In this document: in pieces, positions 43,603-51,951 of the stretch
How positions within the stretch are numbered: the stretch's first letter is position 1
How the letters are laid out: every line of letters starts with the position of its first letter
Assembly: GCA_019695115.1 (NCBI GenBank)
Contig: JAIBAP010000021.1
Span: 1-64,000 of the forward strand
DNA length: 64,000 nt
Reading direction: 5' to 3'
DNA from: Caldilineales bacterium
GTDB taxonomy: Bacteria; Chloroflexota; Anaerolineae; J102
The notes under the pieces: generated by a model
What the model was told of the DNA's origin: nothing
Database searches by the model: none
The model's input: the letters and a program-made list of their open reading frames with translations, nothing else
Translations under genes and position numbers: made by a program

Positions 43603-45341
43603 ACTGGCGCCGCCTCGCCGCCGGCGCTGTACTCGGCCGGGTAGATGAAGGGCCGACCGGGCGGGATGCCTTCGTGCAGGATGCCATCACAGATGATGTC
43701 GAGGCCAGGGTCGCCGCCCGGACGCAGGGGGGCGAGTGAATCGGCGCTGACCCGGTACGGCGGCCAGCCCGAAAGCGGCTCCATGACCGAGACCGGGATC
43801 ATCCGCCGGAAGAAGAAGTGAAAGGCATATTTGCGCGCCCGCTGCATGGTGGCTTCATCCAGCCGAGCGCCTCGCGGCAAGGTATCGAGCAGATCGAAAT
43901 AACCGGCGGCGTCGGCGGCGTCCATGGTCACGCCCTTGTTGCGGATCCAGGCTTCGCCGGCGACGATGACGGGGATGCCGAAACTGGTCAGTTCCACGCC
44001 GGTCTTGGTGCCGTAGATGATGACCGTGTCGCACTTGAGCATGATGGCGTAGGTGCTGATCTGGCTTTCGGGCGGGATGACGAAGACATTGGCGGGCAGG
44101 GTGGGGAAGGCGCGGGCGATCTCGTCGGCGATCTTTTGGCGCGAGGGCACCGTGCCGCGAATCTCGGCGGGGTGGACGCGGATGACCAGTTGAAGGTCGG
44201 GCCGGGCGGCGAAATAGGCGATGGTGCGCAGCACCCAGTCCAGCATACTGGGGAAGGCGTTGGCGGGATAGTGCAATTGCGCATCCCACATCACGTTCGT
44301 CAACAGGCCAATGAGCGGTTTGTTCAGGTCCAGCCCCAGCTCGGCCACAATGGCGCTCAGGTCTTCTTGCGGGTGCTCGTGGAACCACACCCAGTCGTGG
44401 GTTCCGTACCAGCGACTGACCAGATAATCCATGGTCTGCCGCTCCATTTCCGGCGTCCAGGGCAGGTTCTCCCAGGCCGAGGTCGGCTCGTTCATCAGCG
44501 TGTGGTGGTAGGTGTCATCGTGGCTGAAGATGAAGCAGCGCTTGCGATAGGCGGTGTTCCAGTTGACGACCCTCACCCCGCGCTGGCGGAGCACCTCGCC
44601 GATCAGCCCCTGGGGGACATAGATGCCGTGGTTGAAGCACGACGAGGCGAAATCGACCTGGTCGAGAAGACGCTGCGTGGCCCTGGTGGCCAGGATCGAA
44701 GCCTCGAAATAGCGGCGCAACACCGCCTCGCCATCGGGTTCGGCCAGCAGGTCGCCACGGGCGAAGTAACGCAGGGCGCCGGCCAGGGCGTGCTCGCCGA
44801 CGGCCAAATCATCGAGACGGTAGGCCGGGATGTCGGCAGCGGCCACGTTCTGGGCCAGTTGCCGCGCTTCCTCGCGGGCGGCCGGGTCTGTCAGATCGCT
44901 GTAGCGATGGACAGGGAGACCCAACGGCCCGTAGATCGCCTGGCCATCGCCCCAGCAGCGGGCGCAGAGATGCGTCTGCGGCCCCCCGGCCACAAACTTG
45001 GCGTGCTGTTGCGGCCTCTTGAGCGTGGCGTGCATACAGGCCGGCAGAAAGGCGTCGCAAAGCAGGAAATGGACCTCGGCCCCGCGCAGGGTGAGGGCGA
45101 TGCCCAATAAGGTTTCGACCGGTGTCAGGCCCTCGTGACCGCCGACGCTGGTGGCGACGAGGACTTTGGGGCCGCCCCGCGCCCTGAGCCTGGCATCATC
45201 CCACTCAGCCCGCTCTGTCTCGAGCAGCCGCTCCCAGGGAACCAGTTCGACTGTCTTTTCAGCCGGCAGCGGGGCCGGTTGCGCTGGCGACAAGAGGCGC
45301 GCGAGCGTCCGCTTGATAGCCCGCCTGGCAGTCTGGATCAA
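43599..45341 (-). CDS. Capsule polysaccharide biosynthesis-like protein (GT-B-like, large)
   Basis: A 580-residue protein, larger than typical GT4 enzymes. It has KVLVATSVGGHEGLTPVETL, a Cys pair in HLCARCWGDGQAIYGPLGLP, and a C-terminal half like capsule polysaccharide (KpsC/KpsS, Capsule_synth) proteins: VIRVHPAEIRGTVPSRQKI, VFVIPPESQISTYAIMLKCD and VIIYGTKTGVELTSFGIPVI. In that family the HP and the late GxE motif bind nucleotide-sugar. It may be a Kdo-like or other transferase; the CMP-nonulosonate made in this locus is one possible donor (speculative). The last residues AEYSAGG come from a REP-like palindrome. GTGA/ATGA-type overlap with the GT4 gene. Confidence 0.75.
   Translation of the reverse strand: MIQTARRAIKRTLARLLSPAQPAPLPAEKTVELVPWERLLETERAEWDDARLRARGGPKVLVATSVGGHEGLTPVETLLGIALTLRGAEVHFLLCDAFLPACMHATLKRPQQHAKFVAGGPQTHLCARCWGDGQAIYGPLGLPVHRYSDLTDPAAREEARQLAQNVAAADIPAYRLDDLAVGEHALAGALRYFARGDLLAEPDGEAVLRRYFEASILATRATQRLLDQVDFASSCFNHGIYVPQGLIGEVLRQRGVRVVNWNTAYRKRCFIFSHDDTYHHTLMNEPTSAWENLPWTPEMERQTMDYLVSRWYGTHDWVWFHEHPQEDLSAIVAELGLDLNKPLIGLLTNVMWDAQLHYPANAFPSMLDWVLRTIAYFAARPDLQLVIRVHPAEIRGTVPSRQKIADEIARAFPTLPANVFVIPPESQISTYAIMLKCDTVIIYGTKTGVELTSFGIPVIVAGEAWIRNKGVTMDAADAAGYFDLLDTLPRGARLDEATMQRARKYAFHFFFRRMIPVSVMEPLSGWPPYRVSADSLAPLRPGGDPGLDIICDGILHEGIPPGRPFIYPAEYSAGGEAAPV
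43621..43640. repeat. REP-like palindrome in the 3' end of the capsule-type gene
   Basis: CCGGCGCTGTACTCGGCCGG resembles the palindrome at 7760-7777. It encodes AEYSAGG near the C-terminus, the same peptide as in the unrelated PglC-like protein. Confidence 0.65.
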
Positions 45342-45378
45342 AGTGAGTTACCTGGCTTAATGCGAGAGTTGCTCAAAT

Positions 45379-45765
45379 TCAGGAGCGAGCAGCGATGATC
45401 AGGCCCAGGCAGACGATCAGCACACCCAGCCAGCGGCCGGTTGAGACCTGCTCGCCAAAGACGACGCCCGACAGGGCCAACACAAGAACGATGGCAAGGG
45501 CCATGAACGGGTAGGCAAAGCTGATGTCGCTGCGCGAGACGGCGCCCATCCACAGGACGGCTGCCATCACCGCCGAGGCCAAACCCACCACTACCTTGAC
45601 ATTGGTGAAGGCTGCGCCCAAGAAAGCGGGCAGCGCGGCCAGGTCGCCCGGCACAGCGCCTACCTCAAGCATGCCTGCCTTGAGTGACAACTGGCCCAGT
45701 ACGGTGAAGAAGATGGTGCCGCCAATAAAGAGATAGACAAACATCGGTTTTTGGGAACTCGCCAC
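45379..45765 (-). CDS. Small multidrug-resistance/EamA-type transporter (probable Und-P-sugar flippase subunit)
   Basis: A 128-residue protein with four hydrophobic segments (FVYLFIGGTIFFTVLGQLSL, VGLASAVMAAVLWMGAV, YPFMALAIVLVLALSGVV and LGVLIVCLGLIIAA). It has the SMR layout seen in ArnE/ArnF and EmrE. In amino-arabinose pathways such proteins flip the Und-P-linked sugar. Next to a WecE-type transaminase, an acetyltransferase and an ArnC-type transferase, it most likely moves an Und-P amino sugar to the outer face. Drug efflux is possible but the context speaks against it. It is 12 bp downstream of the transaminase. Confidence 0.82.
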   Translation of the reverse strand: MASSQKPMFVYLFIGGTIFFTVLGQLSLKAGMLEVGAVPGDLAALPAFLGAAFTNVKVVVGLASAVMAAVLWMGAVSRSDISFAYPFMALAIVLVLALSGVVFGEQVSTGRWLGVLIVCLGLIIAARS

Positions 45766-45777
45766 GAGAACAAACCT

Positions 45778-46917
45778 TCAATCCAGGGAAAAGGCCGTTA
45801 CTGCTTCGACCACCTGCATCTGTTCGGCGTTGGTGAGGGAATTGTAAAAGGGCAGCCGCAGCAAGCGGTCACTGACATCTTCGGTCACCGGGCAGTCGCC
45901 AGGCTGACCGCCCAAACGCCGGCCCATATCGGAAAGATGCAATGGCAGGTAGTGAAAGACGCTGAGGATGCCCTGGGCCTTGAGATGATCGATCAGGTTT
46001 TGGCGGGCTGCGAGTGACGGCAACAGCAGATAGTACATGTGATAGGCCTGGTCGCACTCTGCCGGGATGATCGGCCGTCGCACACCCTGCTGCGAGGCCC
46101 ATCCCTCCAGACACTCGTCATAGCACTCCCAGATCTGGCGGCGCCGGGCCTGGATTGTCTGACGCTGCTCCAATTGCGCCAGGAGAAACGCCGCCAGCAG
46201 ATCGGAAGGCAGATAGCTGGAACCGATGTCCACCCAGGTGTATTTGTCCACCTGCCCGCGAAAGAAACGGCTGCGGTTGGTGCCCTTCTCGCGGATGATC
46301 TCGGCTCGTTCGATATAGCGCCGGTCGTTGATCAGCAAGGCGCCGCCTTCGCCGCAGGTGAAGTTCTTGGTCTCGTGAAAACTCTGGGTGGCCAGGGCGC
46401 CAAAGCCGCCCAGGTAGCGCCCCTTGTATTTGCCGAACAGTCCGTGAGCGTTGTCTTCGACCACTGGCAGGCCGTACTTATCGGCAATGGCCATGATCGC
46501 ATCCATCTCGCAGCCCACCCCGGCATAATGCACGACCACAACGGCTTTGGTGCGGGGGGTGATCAGGCTGGCAAGCCGGCTTTCGTCAAGGTTGAGCGTA
46601 TCCGGCCGGATGTCGGCGAAGACAGGTCGGGCGCCGCGCAGCACGAAGGCGTTGACGGTGGAGACGAAGGTGAAGTCGGGGAGGATGACCTCGTCGCCAG
46701 GCTCGATATCGAGCAGCAAGGCCGTCATCTCCAAAGCGTGGGTGCAGGAGGTGGTCAGCAGGGCTTTGGCAACGCCGAGTTGCTCTTCGAGCAGCGCATG
46801 GCACCGTTTGGTGAATGACCCATCCCCCGAGGCATGGCCCGAGGCGATGGCCTGCTGCATGTAGACCGTCTCGTTGCCGGCCAGGACGGGCTGATTGAAA
46901 GGAATGCGATAGGTCAT
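45778..46917 (-). CDS. wecE: dTDP-4-amino-4,6-dideoxygalactose transaminase (WecE/RffA-like)
   Basis: A 379-residue PLP aminotransferase. It matches the WecE family from its first residues (IPFNQPVLAGNETVYMQQAI, DGSFTKRCHALLE, TTSCTHALEMTALLLDIEPG). The PLP Lys is in FHETKNFTCGEGGA, and the late segment is KYTWVDIGSSYLPSDLLAAF. It forms a 4-amino-4,6-dideoxyhexose from dTDP-4-keto-6-deoxyglucose. I start at 46917 because ATGA overlaps the upstream acetyltransferase stop; the four extra codons upstream are unlikely. rmlA/rmlB, needed for its substrate, are not in the window. Confidence 0.9.
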   Translation of the reverse strand: MTYRIPFNQPVLAGNETVYMQQAIASGHASGDGSFTKRCHALLEEQLGVAKALLTTSCTHALEMTALLLDIEPGDEVILPDFTFVSTVNAFVLRGARPVFADIRPDTLNLDESRLASLITPRTKAVVVVHYAGVGCEMDAIMAIADKYGLPVVEDNAHGLFGKYKGRYLGGFGALATQSFHETKNFTCGEGGALLINDRRYIERAEIIREKGTNRSRFFRGQVDKYTWVDIGSSYLPSDLLAAFLLAQLEQRQTIQARRRQIWECYDECLEGWASQQGVRRPIIPAECDQAYHMYYLLLPSLAARQNLIDHLKAQGILSVFHYLPLHLSDMGRRLGGQPGDCPVTEDVSDRLLRLPFYNSLTNAEQMQVVEAVTAFSLD

Positions 46918-47951
46918 ACGGTCAACCATTTGTGAAACGCATGACGAGCATCGGCGATCCGCCAGCGCAGGTTGGCATAGCCCCGTTGCACAGGATAGTT
47001 GTTGATGTGGGTAGGCCCCTCGATCAGTTCGGCGCTGCCATCGAGTTGTCGCATCCCGTGAACGGTCAGAAGCGAGAACAACCCTCTGCCAAAATACTGC
47101 GGATGGATGCCGGCAATGCTGTAGTGACCCACCCGAGCTTTCAAATTGGCTTCTAGCGCCGAAGGTTTCTTCCAGGCCGAGTAGCCCGCCAGCTTGCCGT
47201 CGATCTCAGCGACGATGATCCAATCGGCGTAGCCGCGCACACAAGAGCGAATCCATTCGACATAGACGTTGACGGCGTCCTGGTGTGAAATGTTGGGGTC
47301 GGCGTGAAAACGACCAAAATGGTTGCCAAATGAGGCCAGCGCCAGCTCGCACAGTTCTGGCTCATCGCCACTGCCGGCAATGCGAATCTGAACGTCGCCC
47401 GCCGGCTGTGGGCGGCCCGGCGATGGTCGGGCGGCGGTGGCCGGGGGCCAGTCGGGCGTGAGCGGGTTGCGGCGGTAGTCGAAGATGAAATCGAGCAGCG
47501 TATCCACGAGGAGGAAGCCATTCGTCTCCAGGGCATGGATGGTGGGGATATCATCGGTATAGGTCTTGCAGAGCAGGCCGTGGATGCCCCGCTTGCTGGC
47601 AGACTGCGTGGCCGCGTCGAGCAAGCGGGCGCGCGTCGAGAGGGCATCGCCGTTTTCTGGCCCCACGCCCAGGTGTTTGAGCGCCGCCATCGGCTTGCCC
47701 AGAACCCTCGTCTCCCAGGGCAAAGGCGTGAGGGCAAGCATGCCGATGAGCTGCCCCCCCTGGCTGGCGAGGAACAACTCGCCCTCCCCATCCTGAACAC
47801 TGGCGGCAAGGTCCTGAAACCAGTAATCGTCGAGATCGGCGCCCAATTCCGGCGCCAGAAAACGGTAGGGTTTCTGGCCGGCCTGGGCCAGAAGCGGGCG
47901 TACCAGGTCTAGCTGGTCGCTTGGGCAGGAAGAGATTGCGATCGGGCTCAT
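46914..47951 (-). CDS. GNAT acetyltransferase (probable dTDP-fucosamine acetyltransferase, WecD-like)
   Basis: A 345-residue protein with an N-terminal GNAT-like half (FLASQGGQLIGMLALTPLPW) and a C-terminal GNAT domain. The C-terminal half has NHFGRFHADPNISHQDAVNV and YVEWIRSCVRGYADWIIVAE, the WecD-type signature, plus GIHPQYFGRGLFSLLTV as the acetyl-CoA loop. Combined with WecE it should make dTDP-4-acetamido-4,6-dideoxygalactose. The N-terminal half looks like a second, degenerate GNAT repeat. It overlaps neighbouring genes by 4 bp on each side. Confidence 0.82.
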   Translation of the reverse strand: MSPIAISSCPSDQLDLVRPLLAQAGQKPYRFLAPELGADLDDYWFQDLAASVQDGEGELFLASQGGQLIGMLALTPLPWETRVLGKPMAALKHLGVGPENGDALSTRARLLDAATQSASKRGIHGLLCKTYTDDIPTIHALETNGFLLVDTLLDFIFDYRRNPLTPDWPPATAARPSPGRPQPAGDVQIRIAGSGDEPELCELALASFGNHFGRFHADPNISHQDAVNVYVEWIRSCVRGYADWIIVAEIDGKLAGYSAWKKPSALEANLKARVGHYSIAGIHPQYFGRGLFSLLTVHGMRQLDGSAELIEGPTHINNYPVQRGYANLRWRIADARHAFHKWLTV

Positions 47952-48883
47952 CGCCCCTCCTCTGGTTCAGTCGTTGTGCGGATGACGTAGACGGGTCGAT
48001 CCATCATGCGGAAATGCATGCGCGCCAGATACTCGCCGATGATGCCGAGGGCGAAAAGTTGTGCGCCAGCGAAGACGGCGATGACAGAAGCCAGGAACGG
48101 AAAGCCCGGCACGCTGTAGCCGAGCAGCAAATAACGGCCGATCACGTAGGCCAGGATGGCCATCCCAAACAGCGTGAAGCTGAAGCCGATCAGGCTGGCA
48201 AGCTGCAACGGCCAGGTGCTGAACCCGGTCATCATGTTCAGGGCCAGGGTGACGAGCCGGCCAAAGGTGTAGTTAGAGACGCCCATCTGCCGCGGGTCGT
48301 GCCGCACCGGGATGGCGGCGAAGCGGGTGGTGCCCCAGGTCAGCAGGACATCGATCGAGGTGAACGCGCCCCGGTAGGAGGTGAAAGCCTGGCGCAGATC
48401 GGTGCGAAACGCCCGAAAGGGACTGACTTTGCGGGCCGTCTCGGCGCCCATGGCCCCTTGCAGCGCCAGCTTGGTGATGCTGGAGGCCAGGTTGCGCCAG
48501 AGGCCGTGCTGCTGCATTTGCGGAGCGCCGTAGACCACATCGAAGCCTTCCGCCAGTTTGTCCAGCAGTCGGGGGATTTCTTCGGGTGGGTTTTGCAGGT
48601 CGTCGTCGAGTGTGACCACGATGTCGTGGCGTGCGGCCCGAATGCCACACAGCAGGGCGTTATGCTGGCCGTAGTTGCGCATCAGGTTGATACCCCGCAC
48701 CTGGGGGTGCGCCTGGGCCTGCGACTCGATGGCTTGCCAGGAACGATCCCGGCTGCCATCGTTGACCAGGATGATCTCGAAGGGCCGGCCGAGGTCGCTG
48801 AGCACGGGTTCGAGACGCGCGATCAAAAGCGGCAGCGAGCCTTCGCTATTATAAACAGGGATGACAATCGAAAGGGATTCCAT
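47948..48883 (-). CDS. Polyprenyl-phosphate glycosyltransferase (GT2, ArnC/GtrB-like)
   Basis: A 311-residue GT2 enzyme: SIVIPVYNSEGSLPLLIARL, EIILVNDGSRDRSWQAIESQ, RNYGQHNALLCGIRAARHD and the metal site VVTLDDDLQNPPEEIPRLL. Two C-terminal membrane segments follow (LIGFSFTLFGMAILAYVIG, FLASVIAVFAGAQLFALGIIG) with EYLARMHFRMMDRPVYVI. This is the ArnC/GtrB/DPM1-type layout, making Und-P-sugar at the cytoplasmic face. Donor is likely the dTDP-4-acetamido sugar of the two adjacent genes. It overlaps the acetyltransferase gene by 4 bp. Confidence 0.92.
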   Translation of the reverse strand: MESLSIVIPVYNSEGSLPLLIARLEPVLSDLGRPFEIILVNDGSRDRSWQAIESQAQAHPQVRGINLMRNYGQHNALLCGIRAARHDIVVTLDDDLQNPPEEIPRLLDKLAEGFDVVYGAPQMQQHGLWRNLASSITKLALQGAMGAETARKVSPFRAFRTDLRQAFTSYRGAFTSIDVLLTWGTTRFAAIPVRHDPRQMGVSNYTFGRLVTLALNMMTGFSTWPLQLASLIGFSFTLFGMAILAYVIGRYLLLGYSVPGFPFLASVIAVFAGAQLFALGIIGEYLARMHFRMMDRPVYVIRTTTEPEEGR

Positions 48884-48913
48884 TCGCTTCAGGGGCAGGA
48901 CTGGCTGCCCATC

Positions 48914-51052
48914 TCAAGGCACAAGGGACGGGAACATGGGTTTGCTGGCCTCCTGCTGTCGGATGGCCGCCTCTTGTTGGCGCAGCCACTCAAGCCCCGC
49001 CCCAGGATGCGCCATCTCGATGGCGGCCATCTCATAGAGCCGCAAGTTCTCCGTCTCGGCCACAACCTGCCCCAGGCCCGTCCCATCGAGATAGTCCGCC
49101 GGCTTCGAGACCAAAATGAAGTCAGGAACTCGGTCCAGTTCGGCCAACCAGAGATTCTGAAAACTGAGGTCGCCATCGATGATCAACCCGGATTGGTAGT
49201 AGGTGGGGTGCTCCGACAAAGCCAGCATGACGTAGAAAGCAAAAAAGAAGGGATCGTCACGCGGCACATTGACCAGGACCAGGGCGGGGTTGGCGCGATT
49301 GAGGGCGGTGGTGATCGGATTCAGATCGAGCGCATAATCGACCCGATTGGCGCGGGCGCGGGCAAACCGTCCCCCTGCCACAGGGTCGAAGGGAAGCAAG
49401 AGGCCAACTCCGATCACAAGGGCCAACCACACCGCCAGGAAAGCCAGGAGGATCCGCCGGCGGGGCGCTTGCAGACGGTTGGCCAGGCGGTCGGCGCCGA
49501 TCACCATGCCCAAAACGATGCAGGCAAAGACATAGGTGTACGCTTTCCCGGCTGCCTTCGGGTTCTGAAGTAACCACAGAGCAAGGAAGGTGAGGACGCC
49601 GGCCAGCCCCACGAAGAAGAGGGCGCGCTGCCGGTTCTGGCTGCGGTCGCGCAGACAGGATAGCAAACCGAACAGCCAGAAGACGGCAAGGGCAAGCCCC
49701 GCTACCTGAAGAATGAGCGTCAGAACCAGGGAGATGGTGGGCGGGGCGCCTCGCCAAAGCTGATAAATCGGCAGGCTGGTCAAGCCGCCGAGCTTGTCGG
49801 CCAGAAGCACATTGAAAGTCACCGCTTCATGCTGCATTTCTGCCTCGACGCTGCCGGCTGCGTTCAAGAAGCCGGGCAGATAATAGCCAACCTGGCCCGT
49901 GAGGACGAGGAGAAGCAGGGCGATGATCGCCACCGAAGCATAGCTTGCCAGCCATCCCTTCCCATCGCGCAGGACGACCAGATCGTAGACCAGGTGGAGC
50001 AGTAATGCCCCGACGATGATGATGCCAAACGGCCGATACACCACCGCCAACGCCGCCCAGGCGAGCGCCGTCAGGAAACGCCACCGCCAGCGATTCCCGG
50101 CCTGCTCCGGGCCGCTCTCGCCGCCGGAGGGTCGGCTCTCGCCGCCGGAGGGTCGGCTCTCGCCGCCGGAGGGTCGGCTCTCGCCGCCGGAGCCTCGTGC
50201 GACCAGCATCCAGCCAAATACAGCCAGGGCCAGCAACGGGGTGGCGCCAAGTTCGGCGCTGGCATCCGTCTCGATCACCAGCCGCACCCAGAAGCCGACC
50301 GTAGCCGCCAGCGCCGTCAATGCCAGCAGCCAGCGTCGCAAGTTGACTTGAAAGCCCAAAGCGACCAGGGTTGGCAGCATCATCACACTCAGAATGATGT
50401 GAAACGGGTAGTAGAAACGCTGGGTGCTGACGCCTGCAAGCTGCGCCAGCCAGGCCAGGTTCGATACATGGTTGATCGGGAAGCTGCGACCGAGAAAACG
50501 GGCCGAGTAGAGGGCGGTGGGCGACTCGGCGGCCAGGCGCGTGATGTTGTCAAGGTTGGCGGCGGTGAGGCTGGAGCCGGCCCGAATCACATCCCAATCG
50601 ACCTTTCGCACCGTTTCGGCCAGCGACATGTAGGTGAACGAGTCGCCGGGGTTGGAGCGAAAGGCCGTGTATTGCCCGCCCATGACCAGGGCCGGCGCCC
50701 ACAAGATGGCGACGCCAACCAGGAAAACGCCGGCCCACTTGAAAAGTGTGGGCAGCCGAATATCGCTCAGCAGCGCCTGATCCCTGTGGCGCTCCCAGAT
50801 GACCAGACCGGCGCTCAAGATCAACAACGATGCCGCCAGAGGAAAGGCCCAACGGCTGACAGGGCCGATGAACATGACCAGCGGCAGCCCCAGGACAGAT
50901 GTCATGGCCAGGGCCGTGACCGGCGCAAGCGCCAAAGCCAGGAGGGAGCGCCGATGGACGCCGCGCAGCAAGGCCAGGGCCGGCCCCCAGCCGATGCCAA
51001 AGAGGATGATCAGGCAAAGCAAGAGGCCACGGCTCAGATCGGCGCTCATCAC
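48914..51052 (-). CDS. GT-C-type membrane glycosyltransferase with internal SGGESRP repeat
   Basis: A 712-residue polytopic protein with about 12 hydrophobic segments (LLLCLIILFGIGWGPALALL, LGAVLLHL-type helices) and a C-terminal soluble part of about 140 residues. A loop after the first membrane helices contains GGQYTAFRSNPGDSFTYMSL, and the layout is that of Und-P-sugar-dependent GT-C transferases. It should receive the flipped sugar and attach it to glycan or protein outside. A four-unit SGGESRP repeat (50114-50197) interrupts a loop near residue 295. It overlaps the sulfotransferase gene at 51049 by 4 bp. Confidence 0.7.
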   Translation of the reverse strand: MMSADLSRGLLLCLIILFGIGWGPALALLRGVHRRSLLALALAPVTALAMTSVLGLPLVMFIGPVSRWAFPLAASLLILSAGLVIWERHRDQALLSDIRLPTLFKWAGVFLVGVAILWAPALVMGGQYTAFRSNPGDSFTYMSLAETVRKVDWDVIRAGSSLTAANLDNITRLAAESPTALYSARFLGRSFPINHVSNLAWLAQLAGVSTQRFYYPFHIILSVMMLPTLVALGFQVNLRRWLLALTALAATVGFWVRLVIETDASAELGATPLLALAVFGWMLVARGSGGESRPSGGESRPSGGESRPSGGESGPEQAGNRWRWRFLTALAWAALAVVYRPFGIIIVGALLLHLVYDLVVLRDGKGWLASYASVAIIALLLLVLTGQVGYYLPGFLNAAGSVEAEMQHEAVTFNVLLADKLGGLTSLPIYQLWRGAPPTISLVLTLILQVAGLALAVFWLFGLLSCLRDRSQNRQRALFFVGLAGVLTFLALWLLQNPKAAGKAYTYVFACIVLGMVIGADRLANRLQAPRRRILLAFLAVWLALVIGVGLLLPFDPVAGGRFARARANRVDYALDLNPITTALNRANPALVLVNVPRDDPFFFAFYVMLALSEHPTYYQSGLIIDGDLSFQNLWLAELDRVPDFILVSKPADYLDGTGLGQVVAETENLRLYEMAAIEMAHPGAGLEWLRQQEAAIRQQEASKPMFPSLVP
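50114..50197 (-). repeat. 21-bp coding tandem repeat, four units
   Basis: GCTCTCGCCGCCGGAGGGTCG is repeated three times perfectly with a fourth variant copy. It adds SGGESRP units in a loop of the GT-C protein and looks recently expanded. Confidence 0.92.
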
Positions 51053-51828
51053 TCGTGCACCTGCCAGGCGCGCAAGCGATTCATGACCCGCAGCCGCCGC
51101 CGATCCCAGGCCAGACGAGTGCTCTGCGCCCGCACGGTCTCCTCGAAGCGCTGCCGTGCGTAATCGTAGAGTCGTTGGTCGAGGCGGTTGTAGTCGCGCA
51201 GCCGATCGAGGAGGTCATCGGTCAGTTCAGCGTCGCCGAGACGATGTTTGCTGACATTGATCGAACGGTAGACCGGCAGTCGCCACTTCAAAGCGCGGGC
51301 CATGAGCAGAAGCGAGTCGTCGAAGGCTTCGACCAGGCCCACGGCGACGAAACGCTCGTCCATGCGCCGGATGGCCTGTTCGAGCATGGCCTCGGTGCAG
51401 GCGCCAAAGGGCGCATCCTGGGCGGTGGCGAGGTAGCGCAGTTGGGCGTTGTCCAGTTGTCGGGATTGAGTTTCGTTGATGAAGCCCGCCAGCCCATTCG
51501 CCATCACTGTGGCGTGGTTCTTGTGTTCGGGATGGTCGCGCACGAAACGGTAATAGGAAATCACGCGGGCGATGGGGTCGCGCAACATCGTTGCATAGAC
51601 CGCAGGCCCATCGACGTGCTCGTGCAGACCGTAGGGAAAGTGACCCTGTACGAGGCGGACTTGAGCCTTCTGCTCTGCCGGCAGGTTCAGGTAGTCGCGA
51701 AAGGGATCGCCTGCTGTCTGGCTGGTGATGCAGATTTGCTGGCGACGGTATTGGCCGCGGATGACCGTCCGCAGGGTTCGCCCGGCCGTTTTGGGGATGT
51801 GGATGAAGATGATCAGGGGTTCGGGCAC
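51049..51828 (-). CDS. Sulfotransferase family 2-type protein
   Basis: A 259-residue member of the same subgroup as 39701-40591: nucleotide loop IFIHIPKTAGRTLRTVIR, acceptor-site QGHFPYGLHEHVDGPAV, 3'-phosphate motif YATMLRDPIARVISYYRFV, the PFGACTEAMLEQA segment and FVAVGLVEAFDDSLLLMARA. It would transfer sulfate from PAPS to a polymer sugar. It overlaps the GT-C gene by 4 bp, so sulfation may be linked to the Und-P-sugar module. A heptamer array lies upstream of its start. Confidence 0.9.
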   Translation of the reverse strand: MPEPLIIFIHIPKTAGRTLRTVIRGQYRRQQICITSQTAGDPFRDYLNLPAEQKAQVRLVQGHFPYGLHEHVDGPAVYATMLRDPIARVISYYRFVRDHPEHKNHATVMANGLAGFINETQSRQLDNAQLRYLATAQDAPFGACTEAMLEQAIRRMDERFVAVGLVEAFDDSLLLMARALKWRLPVYRSINVSKHRLGDAELTDDLLDRLRDYNRLDQRLYDYARQRFEETVRAQSTRLAWDRRRLRVMNRLRAWQVHE

Positions 51829-51837
51829 GGAGTGATC

Positions 51838-51918
51838 GGTGGTTAGTGGTTATTGGTTAGTGGGCGGTAATCAGTAATCGGTAATCAGTCGTCAATAACC
51901 AGTAACCACTAACCAGGG
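51838..51918. repeat. Heptanucleotide tandem repeat (GGTTAGT/CAGTAAT, both orientations)
   Basis: GGTTAGT and GTAATCA units are followed by complementary-orientation AACCAGT/AACCACT units, giving hairpin potential. It lies in the gap between transketolase and sulfotransferase. Confidence 0.85.
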
Positions 51919-51951
51919 GCCGGGGGTAGCGAGTGCGGCGTGGTGGGGAAG

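Noticed and set aside
51055-51846. Plus-strand open frame of 263 codons
   Set aside because: It mirrors the sulfotransferase frame at 51049-51828 and has no domain pattern or ribosome-binding site.
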